Below are positions 34,320-45,424 of a DNA stretch of 64,000 nt, one piece after another. The DNA comes from Erinaceus europaeus. Its lineage: Eukaryota > Chordata > Mammalia > Eulipotyphla > Erinaceidae. Made by a program: the position numbers and the translations under genes. The notes under the pieces were generated by a model. The model had not been told where the DNA came from. It was given only the letters and a program-made list of their open reading frames with translations, and made no database searches. Where the stretch lies: positions 20,615 to 84,614 of the forward strand of contig NW_026647317.1 in assembly GCF_950295315.1 (NCBI RefSeq), written 5' to 3'. Every line of letters begins with the position of its first letter. The stretch's first letter is position 1.

Positions 34320-35066
34320 TTTATATATTATGTTATGAGTTCCCTCTTTTAGTACTTTTCAAATTACTGATCACTATTTCCTGGATTGACTTGTGTCTAA
34401 GTAAGGTAATTAAAGGGTTCACAGTGGTGGAAGTTAACAGTTGTTTCAATAGTATTTTAATCACTGAGTTGGGACTCAGTGATTTAAAAGCCTCTTTTTT
34501 TTCTCTCTCTCTCTGTAGGCTATTCGGGAGCCTGAGGGCTTCTGAACTATAAGTAGGCTTCTTAGCTTAATCACTGACTCCTGACCAAGAGATAAGGCAG
34601 GGTGTGGCAGAGATAGTCCAGTGGTTATGCAAAGAGACTTTCACAGCACCACAGCTATGCCACTGAGGTATAGGTCTTTTCCTGAGTTTCCTGGTTAGAT
34701 CTCTGCCCCCCGGTGTCCCTCCCTGCCGCTGCTCCAGATTCTGAGAGCAGTAGCAATGGAGACTCAGAGTTGCACTTGGTGAGTCTCTGGGGAGTCCTCT
34801 CCTCCCTTCAGCTGTCCCCTTGTTGGTGGAACAGACTGGAGGTGGTGTCTCAACTGATAAACTGCCAGACTGTTACTAGCCACTTAGTCTCTCCCTAGGC
34901 TCCTCTCTGTCACCAGCCACATGTGTTTGCACTCACCAGTGATTTGGTGGGTTCCTGTAGTTGTTCTAGTCCTGTCTTGTTTCAGTCACAGGTGGTCTCC
35001 TTTGGTATTCCTAGTTGATCCAGAAGAGGAGAGGAGAGGAGAGAAACAGATCTGCTGCTGCTCATC
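34320..35066 (-). promoter_or_regulatory. L1 5' UTR (internal promoter region)
   Basis: About 750 bp between the insertion edge and ORF1. Complement starts 'gatgagcagcagcagatctg' followed by CTCTCCTCTCC repeats. No tandem monomers are evident. Confidence 0.7.
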
Positions 35067-35234
35067 ACAAACAAACTTTTTAAGACTTTGTGAAAACTCT
35101 GGTGGTTGTCTTTGGGAAGATGGTGGGTATAAAACTTGTGGTGGGTGCAATGTGGAACTATAATTTTACAATATTGTGTCCCACTATTAAGCACAATACA
35201 AAATAAATCTTTTAAAAAGAGTGGTGGTGTAGTA

Positions 35235-35415
35235 TACCAAAGAAAAAGACTCTGGTAGGGGTGGGGTGGGGGAAGTTTAGGTCCTGAAGAGGAGGACCTA
35301 AACAGGGTTGAATTGTTATGTGGAAAACTAAGAAATGTTACATATGTACAAAGTACTGTGTTCTGTGTTTTACTGTTGACTATAAACCATTAATCCCCCC
35401 ATAAAGAAAAAAAAG
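35235..35415 (+). mobile_element. Older L1 3' end, plus
   Basis: 'gtataccaaagaaaaagactctgg' to 'taatccccccataaagaaaaaaaag': the same 3' UTR architecture as the young L1 but more diverged. Its inverted paralogue is at 56885-57090. Confidence 0.8.
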
Positions 35416-35424
35416 AGGTGAGTC

Positions 35425-35742
35425 TTTTTTTTTTTGCATCCAGTGTTATCTCTGTGGTTTGGTGCCTGCACTGCTCCAGAGGCCATTTTTTTCCTTTTTT
35501 TGTTTCCCTTGTTGTTGTTATTGTTGTTGTTGCTGTTGTTATTAGATAATACAGAGAGAAATCGAGAGAGGAAGGGAAGACAGAGGGGAAGAGAAAGATA
35601 GATACCTGTAGACCTGCTTCAACTCTTGTGAAGTGACCATCCTGCAAGTGGGGAGCCTGGAGCTACAACCTGGATTGTATTGCTGGTCCTTGTGTATCTC
35701 ACCATGTGTGCTTAACCTGCTGAGATACACCCGGCCCCCAGA
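35425..35742 (-). mobile_element. SINE-A copy, minus
   Basis: Complement has the head near 35690-35740, 'gaagcaggtctacaggtatc' and a CAACAA tail. Inverted paralogue at 56540-56855. Confidence 0.85.
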
Positions 35743-35827
35743 GGTGAATATCTTAATAGATTATTGGCATGAGAAGGGGGTGTGATTTAAGAGTGACTCT
35801 AAAAATCAAAATTGCTAGCTGGCCAAT

Positions 35828-36150
35828 TGCCAGGCTAGCTTTGCCAGAGAGAGAAGAGAACAGGAACTCATGGGTGAGTGGAAACACAATGCAATACCTT
35901 TATTGATCAGAGACAACAGTTTTTATATATCTCTTTAACCGGAAGTGGCAAGTGGAAAAAGGACATGGCTAGGAGAGGGGGTGGAGAAAAGAAAAGATCA
36001 CAAACATAAAAAGCTTCCATAGCAGCAGTTATGAAGGCTCTAACCAATGGGATAAACAAATACCCTGCAGGCAGGGTGGGTCTCAGGCAAAACAATGATT
36101 ATGTAAATAGACCATAGTATCAATGATGGAGAAGGGCATAATGACCAACA
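35828..36150 (-). mobile_element. Second solo LTR of the same ERV family, 6-bp duplication
   Basis: 323 bp, TG/CA ends in minus sense, related to the LTR at 6644 (shared 'tgcc.ggctagctt.gc' edge and AATAAA/TATA layout). Flanked by GCCAAT at 35822-35827 and 36151-36156. The paralogous sequence near 56455 reads straight through GCCAAT, so this is a private insertion. It is more diverged from the 6644/54493 copy than those are from each other. Only the LTR is present. Confidence 0.88.
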
Positions 36151-36269
36151 GCCAATCAGATTAAGAGGGGTGTCTTCAGACAGTGCCTCCAGGGTCAGAG
36201 TCCCCTACTTTTAAAGAACTGGAAGATTAAACAGTGTTCTTTATAAAACAGAAACTCCACCTAGGTAGA

Positions 36270-36395
36270 GTAGAGAACATACCAGTTACACAAAATGACT
36301 TTCATACTTGAGGCTCCTAAATTTCAAATTCAATCCCTGGCACCACAATAAACCTTAAACTATCTTTCTCTCTCATTAAAATAAAACAAATAAGG
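36270..36395 (+). mobile_element. SINE-C copy, plus
   Basis: Head 'gtagagaacataccagttac', box-B-like 'aaattcaatccctggcacc' and a TCTCTCATTAAAATAAAA tail. Shared with the right arm near 56220-56350. Confidence 0.65.
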
Positions 36396-36429
36396 CTGCC
36401 TAGTGAACCCAGGACTTTTGGAGCCTCAG

Positions 36430-38440
36430 GCTTAAGAGTCTATTTGCATAACCATTATGTTCTCTACTCCCCACCCTGCCTGAGGGATAATTCACTAAAA
36501 CAATGATGGACAAAGTGGGGAAAGGCATAGAGAAGGGTTTCCAGCATTCATCCCTGGGAAGCAAAGGCAGACCAGCAGTAAAATGAGGGGATTATCAGGC
36601 ATACTCAGGGTGTAGTGTTGGGGGGCCATGGGGAGAACTACTCACAGGGGCTTTACTCTTTCTGACTCCTCCTAACTTCTTCCAAATCTCACCTGCTGGC
36701 TGGACACTGGGCAGGCTCTCCCAATGCCACTTCCCATGGCTGCCTCTCTCCAGCCAAGTATGGCCTGTCCTTGCCCCTCAGCCTGGCTGGGTCCTTTCCC
36801 CAACTTGCTGTCCAGCATCCTTGCTGCACACAGGGTGTTAGCACCATTCCACGGGGATCTGCTCAGGACAGTGGAGCCTGCTGCTTGCTTCCTGTGCTGA
36901 CAGTCTCAGTCTCTCTCTCTCTCTCCCCACACCCCCACCCCCAGTGATTCCAAGGCTCAGGGAGGCCACTCAGTGGTAGAATGCCAGCCAGTTTCTCATG
37001 CCTTAAATACTGGGTTAGGTCTCTGGCCTCAACTTACTAACTAGGAAAATAAAGACCAAATGACATCTTAAATGGCAATCAAGCCTTGGTAAATTAATTT
37101 CTCCTCCTTCCCTCCCTTCCTTTCCTTTCCTTCCTTTTCCACCTTTCTCTCTCATTAAAAGGAAGAAAAAAATGGTGTGGGGAGCAACCCAGAGAGAAAG
37201 GGACAGGTGTGGCACTCTGGCATTCCTTCTGACTGCAGGGTAGACCATCTGCTTTGCCCTGTGTGTGGCCCAGGTTGGAGACTCTGGCACCACATGAGGT
37301 CCCCCATGGTGGTGGTGGCTATGGTGGTGCTGGGGGTGGGGGGACGGGGTCCTGGTGCTTTGGGCTCCGGTGGTTATCTCCCTGCATCCACCACTAGGGG
37401 CAGAGCTGGGACAGTGTCCAGAGCTCTTGAATCTGCCACTTGCCTATTTGAGAGGAAGGGTGTGTATGGTTGCCAGAAGTGGAGGGATTTGCTGAGTCCC
37501 ACAGCAGAAGAAAGATGTGCTCTCCTTTACACTGTTTGCTTACAGCTTCAGTTTCCAATAACCCTATTAAGTAAGTTCAGTGAGGACTTAGGATGTTCCA
37601 GCATTTTACACAGGGAAGGGGGGCACCTAGCATGTTAGGCCTGTGGGGGGTCTGGATGTCCTCTGACTACCCAAACCCTACCTCAATCACTCTCACAACT
37701 TCTTATGAAAACTCATTAGGGGTTTTCATATTATGTCTTCTGTAAATAGTGACAATTTTCATGCTTCCTTACAGTGTGGGCACTTTTCCCTTCATCTTTC
37801 TTATCTAATTGTTCTGACCAGTGCTGCCAATAACAGGATGAATGCAAGTTCATTCTTGCCTTGTTCTTGGCTGCAATGGGTAAATGGGAGGGGGGCTCAT
37901 GCTTTGAACAAGTGGCTGCAGGTCTTGGGGTAAGGCTTCATGGGGCTTTAGCATGCTCAGGGTACCCTGGACTGGGATGATGCAGATTATGTGGAAGCTA
38001 TGAACACATTTCATATCATAGATAATAACCATCATGCCATTGGGTACTTTCTTCTATAATAATGACTTTATTCATGTCTTCTGGGTACTTCAACTAGAAG
38101 TTTCTTCTAGAAGGTTGAATGTTAGGTTTTCAGGGGAAAATACTAAGAATGAAACAATGCTTCTAAACATCTCTACAAATTAAAGGTAAGTCAGGCAGAG
38201 AGGTGTGAAGAGCCCTGGTTGGGTGTCTCTGTGTGACTTTCAGCTTCAGTGGTGAGGTTGAGAATCTTCTGCTCATGCTGCTTCATCAGGTCACACACAG
38301 TGAGCAAACAGGAATGCTGGAATCGCACCTGAGGGGCTTGTCCCAGGTGGATAGAGTCAGGTCAGAGGTTCCAGATACTCCAGGGCCTCTGGGTGGGTGT
38401 AAAGGAGGCAGGGTGCATGTGCAGAGGGGAATGAGGGGGT
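36430..38440. other. Conserved 3' flank of PRR23 copy C
   Basis: Collinear with 4950-7632 (copy A) and inverted with 53820-56170 (copy E). It lacks the SINE (5679) and the LTR (6644) of the A flank, so it shows the pre-insertion state of both. A 153-codon frame (37177-37638) is open in all three copies but resembles nothing I know. A poly(A) signal for copy C is at 38067-38072. Confidence 0.85.
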
Positions 38441-39260
38441 TCATTCCTGGAACAGGCACCTGCGGGCCTTGGGGTGAGGCCCCATGGGGCGTTTGGGGAG
38501 CTCAGGGGGCCCTGAGGGGCTGGGGGAAGGAGGCAGAGGTCTGAGCACAGAGTTGAGGAGCAGCTCCTGAACCTGTGACTGGAGGCTAAAGTAGGACTCA
38601 GAGGAGCTTCTCTGTGGACTGGGGGTGGGGGCCCAAATGGAGGGCTCTGCCAGGCATCCCTGAAGGTGGAGGCCAGATGCCCCTGCAGCTGAGAGCTGGA
38701 GTCCTGGCTGGTAGCCCCGGGCTGGGCTCATGTAAGGCTGGTGGCCCGTAGGGTGCTCAGAGGCCTCTAGCTCCAGGTAATAAATCTGATAGACGTCTTC
38801 TTGCTCCTGCAAGGATAATAACGTGGTAGACCTCTCCGGGCAGGACAAACAGTTGATAGTTTTCTTCCTGGGCATCCTCAAGTGCACGGGCCTCTTCCTG
38901 GTCCTCCTGCAGCTCGGCAGCGATCTCATCGAGAGGGGCGTGCAGGTCACAAGCCTCTTCCGGGAGGCCCTGCAGCTCGCAGGCCTCTTCCAGGGGTTCC
39001 TGAAGCTCACAGTTGTCTTCGCGGGGCTCCTGCACCTCGCAGACCTCTTCATGGGAGACCGTCCCCAGGAAGTGTGTCTCCAAGTCGCTGGGGTCAATGA
39101 TGATGACATTGTCCAGAGCCCCAAGGTTGCTGCAGCTCAGTCCGTTCACGGGTTCCCCACACTCACCAGTTCTGGGGCGCTTTTCAGGATGGAGTCCTCC
39201 AAGCTGAGCTTCCTCCCAGGACGCAGGGAAGTCCCCGGAGCTGCGGGGTCTCCTGGCCAT
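38441..39260 (-). pseudogene. PRR23: PRR23-like copy C, frameshifted
   Basis: Aligns along the whole length with copies B and D, from MARRPRSS (ATG 39260; a second in-frame ATG at 39269) to a KARRCLFQE end at 38441, where one Arg is replaced by Cys. A 7-base insertion (tcctgca in plus sense, about 38811-38817) within the eighth ten-residue repeat shifts the frame; the first frame stops at 38757 after about 167 residues. This is the only clear coding lesion. The TATA box is also degraded. It has no divergent partner; diverged B/D-type 3' flank is found directly upstream. Residues 80 and 125 are Arg, as in copy E. Confidence 0.82.
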
Positions 39261-39439
39261 CCTCTCCATGGTGGCGAGCCGGCCGGCTGGCTCAAGGGCA
39301 GGTGGGAGGCTGGAGCTGTAGACAGGGACAGATCTTCTGCTCTGAGTTGACCTTCCTGGCTGGGTGCAGACTCCAGCAACAGCAGGTTGGTTCCTAGCGG
39401 TTCTGGGACTCAATCCTTGGATGCAGTTGTCTGGCTCTG

Positions 39440-39575
39440 AGTGAGGAAGATGTGGTCTGCAGCCTTTTTGCCCCTCTCAGGAGGTTGACTTATAGTCACA
39501 TGCAGACCCACCCTATTCCTCTCCCCACCCATCTCAATCCCATCACAGATCTCCCAATGCTGCCTCCTTGGGGAA
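39440..39575 (-). promoter_or_regulatory. Degenerate PRR23 promoter, copy C
   Basis: Same layout as copy B, but TATAAA reads CAAAAA in minus sense (complement of 39465-39470), the same change as in copy A. The L1 found upstream in A/B and D/E is missing here: 'ggatttgagttttaactttt' (about 39581) is the empty site. Confidence 0.6.
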
Positions 39576-39639
39576 ACAAGGATTTGAGTTTTAACTTTTG
39601 TGATGGATGCGGTATCTTTTCCACTCATAGCTGCACAAA

Positions 39640-39980
39640 AACAAGGACATTTGGTTGTTATATTGATGCCCTGCTGCTGAGTGTGTTCCAGGAATTGGTG
39701 GTGACTGTGCCTTTCCCAGTGACTAGCTGGTGACTCCTCGTGGTCCCCAAACTGTGTTGTCCTATTTCAGAGGAGTGCCCTCCCATGCTTCCTGTCTTTA
39801 CACCCCAGTGAGATCTGCCTCCTTTTGGCCCTCCTCCTCCTCTTCCTGCATGTTCTCTTTCTCCACCCACTGAAAACTCATTCTATCTTCTTTACTCCAC
39901 AAGGGGTGGTTTTCCTCTGTTGGGATGTGCATCTGTAGATAAAGACTTGCACATGGTGTGGGGACAGGGAGGACAGCACA
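39640..39980. repeat. Diverged copy of the B/D 3' flank
   Basis: Matches 49430-49700 in the same orientation and 12310-12620 inverted, with clearly lower identity than between the two young arms ('tgactagctg.tg..tcct.gtgg.ccccaaact' and 'cccactgaaa'). It shows that an older duplication preceded the present cluster. No gene here. Confidence 0.7.
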
Positions 39981-40004
39981 GCACACATCTTTCTGATGGG
40001 GTGA

Positions 40005-40450
40005 GGGCAGTGCATAATAGTTATGCAAAAGACTTTTTTGCCTGAGGCTCTGAGCTTTCAGATTCAATCCCCAGCACCACCATAACCTAGAGCTGAGCAG
40101 TGTTCTGATTTTTCTCTCTGTGTCTTCCCCTATCTCTCATTAAAATAAAATAAGAGAGTCAGGTGGTAGCGTAGCATGTTAAGCACATATGGTGCGAAGC
40201 GCAAGTACCCGCCTCAGGATCCCGGTTTGAGTCCCTGCCCCCCACCTGCAGGGGAGTCGCTTCACAGGCGGTGAAGCAGGTCTGCAGGTGTCTATTTTTC
40301 TCTCCCCCTCTCTGTCTTCCCTTCCTCTCTCCATTTCTCTCTGTCCTATCCAACGATGACATCAATAACAACAACAAGAATAACTACAGCAACAATAAAA
40401 AGGGGCCAACAAAAGTCAAAATAAATAAAAATAAAATTAAAAAAAAAATT
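40005..40450 (+). mobile_element. SINE-C followed by SINE-A
   Basis: SINE-C 40005-40150 ('gcataatagttatgcaaaag', tail TCTCATTAAAATAAAATAA). SINE-A 40155-40450 with 'gtcgcttcacaggcggtgaa' and 'gcaggtctgcaggtgtctat', tail of ACAACAA/AATAAAA. Confidence 0.85.
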
Positions 40451-40559
40451 TAATAAAGGAGAAAATTCAGGAATCTCTATAAAACATAGTTATGTAACAT
40501 CAATTTGAAAGGAAAATTACAGCCAATCCAAGCTCAAGAAGAAAAATAATTAAAAAAAA

Positions 40560-41875
40560 ATAAAAACAAAGGAGTAGGGCACCAAAGTAAAAACCCTGGG
40601 GTGAGGGGGAGGGTGGACATTTGGCTTCCCAGGCGGGGGGGAGGCATTGGGTGGGATGGGTCACAGTCTTTTGGTGGTGGGAATGGTGTTTATGTACACT
40701 CCTATTAATTTGTAGTCATATAAACCACCATTTAATTAATATGAGAGGGGAAAAATTGAATGTATGTCTCAAACATTTTAAAGCACAGGCTAAATCTTTT
40801 TAATACATAGGCTGAGTCTTTGATATGTTGACTCTCTCAAAAGCCTAGACCAGGGAGAACAGAAGCAACCAGTGGCACAGCTATATTCAAGTTGCTGGGT
40901 ATTATACAGCAAACCCTAACAAAGGGAATTTTCAGAGTTAACCCAATTACCAAATAATGTGATGATAACAATAACTATCCATTGTCTTCTTGAACCCTAA
41001 GACAGCAGGAACTTCACATTTCTACTATAAAGTCTATATTACCCCCAGTCCTGGAACCTTAGGGTGAGGCCCACTTTCCTGCATGCTTCTCTCAATTCAT
41101 ATAAAATAATATTGTATCCGCAGATCACAACCTAATACATTAATCACGAGTGTCACCTCAGCATGCATCACTTCAGACTGTATCCAGAGACTTCAGGTAT
41201 AGAATGACAACCCTTCAGCTTCATCACTCGGGTGAGACATTTCTGTTCATAGTATTCTCTAATTCCATTCCAGGTGGTTCATTTCCTAAGAAAATCCCAA
41301 AACCTAGATATAGACCAGTCCCCTGAGATAGAGCATATGTTCACACGTATCCATAAACTACGGCAAAATACATACCTGAAAGCAAAAGTACAATCGTCTG
41401 CAGTGAGTACCCGCCAACACTTCATCTGCATTATTCCAGCCTTTATGTCCATTATTGTTCAACAATTTATTTGGCTTTGTATATTAACTCTCTTTTCAAC
41501 CACCAGGTTCCAGATGCCAGCATGATGCCGACCAGACTTCCTTTGACAGACGACCTCACCAATGTGTCCTGGAGCTCCGCTTCCCTAGTGACCCACTCTA
41601 CTAGGGAAAGAGAGAGGCAGACTGGGAGTATGGACCAACCAGTCAATGCCCATGTTCAGCAGAGAAGCAATTACAGAAGCCAGACCTTCCACCTTCTGCA
41701 ACCCACAATGACCTTGGGTCCATACTCCCAGAGGGATAAAGAATGAGAAAGCTATCAGGGGAGGGGATGGGATATAGAGATCTGGTGGTGGGAATTGTGT
41801 GGAGTTGTGCCCCTCCTATCCTATGGTTTTGTTAATGTCTCCCTTTTTAAATAAATTAATTAATTAAATTAAAAA
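40560..41875 (+). mobile_element. Family X element, about 1.3 kb, plus
   Basis: Begins 'aaggagtagggcaccaaagt' and ends 'taaataaattaattaattaa'. It lacks the central part carried by 20870-22960 ('gtctgcagtgagtacccgcc' joins directly to the 3' portion near 41400), so it is a shorter internal-deletion form. The MRPL42 retrocopy lies immediately downstream. Confidence 0.75.
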
Positions 41876-41891
41876 ATAGGATAGAAAAATA

Positions 41892-42532
41892 GGGAGGCAA
41901 GATGGTTGCCTTGCTGTAACCACCTGTGAAAGGGGTGAAGGTAAGTTCTTGACTCACAATGGCATTAGCAGCAGTAAAGTGGGCAATATCAAACAGAATT
42001 ATCTTGAAATATTTATTCCCACTTCAAAATGCACCTTTAAATTGTGTTCGGCATAAATCTCCATGTTCCTCCCTTCCATTTGGCAGATGATTATTGCAAA
42101 GTAGATCTTGCTTTGACATCTGATGACAGAACAATAGTTTGCTACCACCTTTCTGTGGACATTCCATATAAACACACAAAGCCTATCCCTCAACCAGATC
42201 CTGTACATAACAATAGAGAGACACATGATCGAATGCTGAAAGCTAGGTTAGAAGAAAACAGTGAAAACTTAGAGCAGGGACCCTTGGTAGAACAACTTAG
42301 CAGAATGGTCTTTACTACCAAGCACTGCTGGTATCCTCATGGACAGTATCATAGATGTCAAAAGTTGAACCCTCCAAAAGGCAGATGATGTTGAGATTCT
42401 CAGGAATCAAAAAGAAATCTTAATATGTGTCTCACTGGCCATTTGGGAAGATGTAATCTGGTGTATCCATGAAATGTTATGTAGTAAAATATAATAAAGC
42501 GTTTTCCTATATAGTGAAAAAAAAAAGAAAAA
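41892..42532 (+). pseudogene. MRPL42: MRPL42 processed pseudogene
   Basis: Intronless copy of the mRNA for mitochondrial ribosomal protein L42. The ATG at 41959 starts [17 protein letters not shown]. After about 43 codons the frame shifts (about 42085) into the frame carrying [26 protein letters not shown] and [15 protein letters not shown], which ends at 42388. These are the conserved MRPL42 blocks. A 3' UTR follows with AATAAA at 42493-42498 and an A-rich tail. The 9-base duplication 'agaaaaata' at 41883-41891 and 42533-42541 marks L1-mediated insertion. The frameshift and the lack of a promoter argue against function. It is unrelated to the PRR23 cluster. Confidence 0.93.
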
Positions 42533-42639
42533 AGAAAAATAATTTGTGAGGATTCTAAGATTTCAGGTTTAATCCTCATTTCCACAATAAAGAAAAACTG
42601 AGCAGTGTTCCATAAGAAAAAAAATGTTGGGGGAGCCAG

Positions 42640-42850
42640 CCAGGCAGTGGCACAGCGGGGTAAGCACACATGGTGGAAAGCACACGGACAAGCATCAGGA
42701 TCCCGGTTTAAGCCCCCAGCTTCTCATCTGCAGAGGAGGTTTACTTCATAGGCAGTGAAGCAGGTCTGCAGGTATCTGTCTTTCTCTCCCCCTCTCTGTC
42801 TTCCCCTCCTCTCTCCATTTCTCTATGTCAAACAAACAAACAAACAAAAA
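42640..42850 (+). mobile_element. SINE-A copy with CAAA tail
   Basis: Head 'ggcagtggcacagcggggta', 'gaagcaggtctgcaggtatc', body truncated at 'tctatgtc', then (CAAA)n. Confidence 0.85.
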
Positions 42851-42908
42851 AAGGTTAGAAAAAATGTTGGTACATTGGAGTAGACTGAACCCCAAGAACA
42901 TTCACCAT

Positions 42909-42951
<43 letters not shown>
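42909..42951. repeat. (TA)n microsatellite
   Basis: About 42 bp of pure TA. It lies between a SINE-A and a SINE-C remnant (minus, 43015-43120). Confidence 0.95.
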
Positions 42952-42956
<5 letters not shown>

Positions 42957-43164
42957 TGTTTTATTGTAATAGGAGAGAGAAACAAGAAAATAGAGAAGGC
43001 ACAACCAAACAAAATATTACTCAGCTCTGGTTTATGGTGGTGTGGGGCATTTTGGAGCCTCAAGCATGAGAGTCTTCTTGCATAATTATGATGCTATCTG
43101 CTCCCCACTCCACCTCACTCCACCCCAAAGACCAAGGTATTTTTTGTTCGTTTGTTTGTTTGTT

Positions 43165-44765
43165 TGTTTTGATTAGAGGCAATCATTATTGACAAGATTG
43201 TAGAATAAGAGAGAGGGGTACAATTCCATACAATACCCACCACCTGAGCTCCATAGCTTCTCCATCCCTTCCCTATTCTTTATCCCTCTGTGAGTATTGA
43301 CCAAAGAACTTTATGGGGTGCAGAAGGTAGAAGGTTTGGCTTCTATAATTGCTTCACCACTGAACATGATGTTGGCATGTTTCTATCTTTCCGTGGTTGG
43401 GTTGGATTCTGGGGAGGTGAGGTACCAAGATACATTGCCCAGGGAAGTCAGGTTGGCATCATAGTAGCATCTGCAACATGGTGGCTGAAAAGCAGTAAGG
43501 TATAAAGCAGAACAAATTATTTAATAATCAGGAACCTAAAAGTAAGAATAGAGCAGATGGAACTAAGGGTCTTCACGTAGGAAGAAGCTAGGAAATCTAT
43601 TTTAGGTATACTCCAAGGGGCCTATGACTTTACTAATTGTTGCCTGATCCTGACAGCTGACATGCAGGTGGGCTAAAAGTATAGTCTGGGAAGATGGTGT
43701 CAGAATTGAGAATAGACCTGGAAAGATGGATCAGGGCAGAGAGTAGCTCTTAAAGATGGGGTAAGTATATAAATACCATTAATTGTAGACCCCATCAATC
43801 TGTCTCATTCTCTGTAAAATCCATATTCCTCCAAATCCTGGAAACTCTGGGTCTTTTTTTTTCTTTCATGCTTCTCTTGATCCATACCATTTGATACTGC
43901 ATCTGCTCATCGCAACCAAATCAGTGCAACTAGTGGCAACTTGATATGTTTCACTTTGGACTGTGTCCAGAGATGCCAGATCCAACCTCCAGCTCTAATA
44001 CTCCTTTCCTAGCTCAAGGGACTCCCTAGTTCCATTTCAAATGGTGCACTTCCTAAGAAAGTTACAGAACCTAGATATAGACCAGGGCCCAAAAGATAAG
44101 GCACAAGTACACATGTATCCATAAGTTAGGGGGGAAATATACACCTTAAAGTAAAAGTGTGCAGTATTCTGCAGTGAATACTCAAAAAGTGCAGCAGCAA
44201 GTAGAGAAACCTAAAAAACGATACCATAAAATACTTAATCAGTTCATTTCTACTTAAGCCAAGATACCCTCCTCTCCAGCTTCCTATTTCACTTCCCTCA
44301 ATCACTCTAAACCTAGCCCTCTCAGATAAAGTAAGGACTACAAAAGCTGGATAAGGGCTAGAGACTGGCACACTTTAATGACGGATCTTTTGGTTACTAC
44401 CAGGACACCCCATCACCTGAGGCTCTAGTCAGGGAATTCTTGGATTCCCACGTAGATATGATGGGCCTAGACCTCTAATAGATCTCTCTACACCATCACT
44501 GGTCATCTCTATCAGGAACAGCATCATAAACCCCCTTGTGGGCCTCTGCAGGACCTTGCCCTCAGTGTAGAACAACAGTGGTAGGTTTAAACTTCCTCAC
44601 TCTCAGAAGGGAGGCTAGGTCAACATAATCTGCCATTCTAGGAAAACTGTCCTGAAATTAGTGCAGCCTAGAATCTTCCTAGCTGCAACCATGGACTGCG
44701 AGCTCAGACTGACAGGTATGCAAAGGTTACACAGTCTCCTGTGCTAAATATGAAGAGATCTATCT
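43165..44765. mobile_element. Two older family X pieces in opposite orientation
   Basis: 43165-43815 reads in minus sense (from 'gattagaggcaatcattatt', markers 'ccattccctattctttatcc'-like). 43820-44765 reads in plus sense (markers 'tgtgtccagagatgccag' and 'agaaccta.gatatagacca'). Both are about equally diverged from the young copies, so this may be one rearranged element. Confidence 0.6.
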
Positions 44766-45420
44766 ATATATGTCTTACAATCCAGAGGCATTTCTACCTT
44801 CTATTCCTGACTGTGCAAGTAAGGTCACAGGCATCCACCCTGTACTCTGTCAAAAGATGCACTCTCTGGGAATTTTAGTCTTGGAATCTGTCCAGATGAG
44901 TTTCTCTTCACAGGGAGTCTCTGTCTCATGGTTGCTCCTGCTTCCCAAATAAGCCACCTCTGGGCTGGGGGTATGGGGTTGTGGGTGCAGTGGGAGACTC
45001 ACCACTTTGCTCCTTTGTCCTTTCCAACACCCTTCTGCCAATTCATAAATGGGTTATAATTTTCCACCATTGTTTCTCTTTGTGCCCTCCTCTGCAATCT
45101 CTCTCCTACTGGCTTATAGATCCTTCTTTCATTCAGAGATGCCAAGATCTGAAGAGATATCTTGAGTCAACCTAGGTCTTGTCTTTTTGCAGCCATCTTG
45201 TCCCTGCCTATCATTAACATGTTTTTTTTTTACAGTTCTTTCACCCCTATTTACTTTCATTATCAATAAATATTATCTTAGCAGATTTTGTCCCATGCTT
45301 TAAGAGACATTCATTTATGAAACATTATCAATCAATTTCCTCAAATAACCTAGTAAGATCATTGTGTTCCTGCTAAAGACCTATTTTATACTTTCTCATT
45401 TATCGGCCACACTTGTCTTT
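44766..45420. other. No gene recognised
   Basis: Apparently unique sequence ending in an AT-rich stretch. No frame above 85 codons has a recognisable motif. Confidence 0.5.
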
Positions 45421-45424
45421 TATT

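Larger units (their letters stand above)
29156..35066 (-). mobile_element. Full-length L1 retrotransposon with target-site duplication
   Basis: 5.9 kb, minus orientation. It has a 5' UTR (35066-34320), ORF1, a 56-bp spacer, ORF2, and a 3' UTR ending near 29255, followed by a long A-rich tail with AAAT/AAAC repeats to 29156. The 14-15 bp duplication 'acaaacaaactttt' is at 29141-29155 and 35067-35081. The inverted paralogue near 57245-57255 has the uninterrupted target ('gaaaacaaacttttt' in complement), which proves insertion after the duplication. ORFs carry several frameshifts, so it is probably no longer autonomous. Confidence 0.95.
26465..39620. repeat. Inverted duplicon block containing PRR23 copy C
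   Basis: Inverted match to about 53193-61455. Matching landmarks are the (TTTC) and SINE pair at 27250-27775 with 60060-60490, the old element at 28100-28800 with 59060-59700, SINE-A at 28795 with 57255, the flank 35200-35240 with 57110-57200, and the C flank with the E flank. The left arm is longer because of the full-length L1 (29156-35066) and an LTR (35828-36150). The right arm alone carries the L1 tail at 61242-61422 and the LTR at 54493. Confidence 0.85.

Noticed and set aside
37177..37638. 153-codon frame open in all three PRR23 3' flanks (also 6048-6509 and 54965-55426)
   Set aside because: The copies are too recent for openness to be informative, the product is low-complexity and unfamiliar, and no promoter is visible. 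A d(N)/d(S) test or RNA evidence would be needed to revive it.
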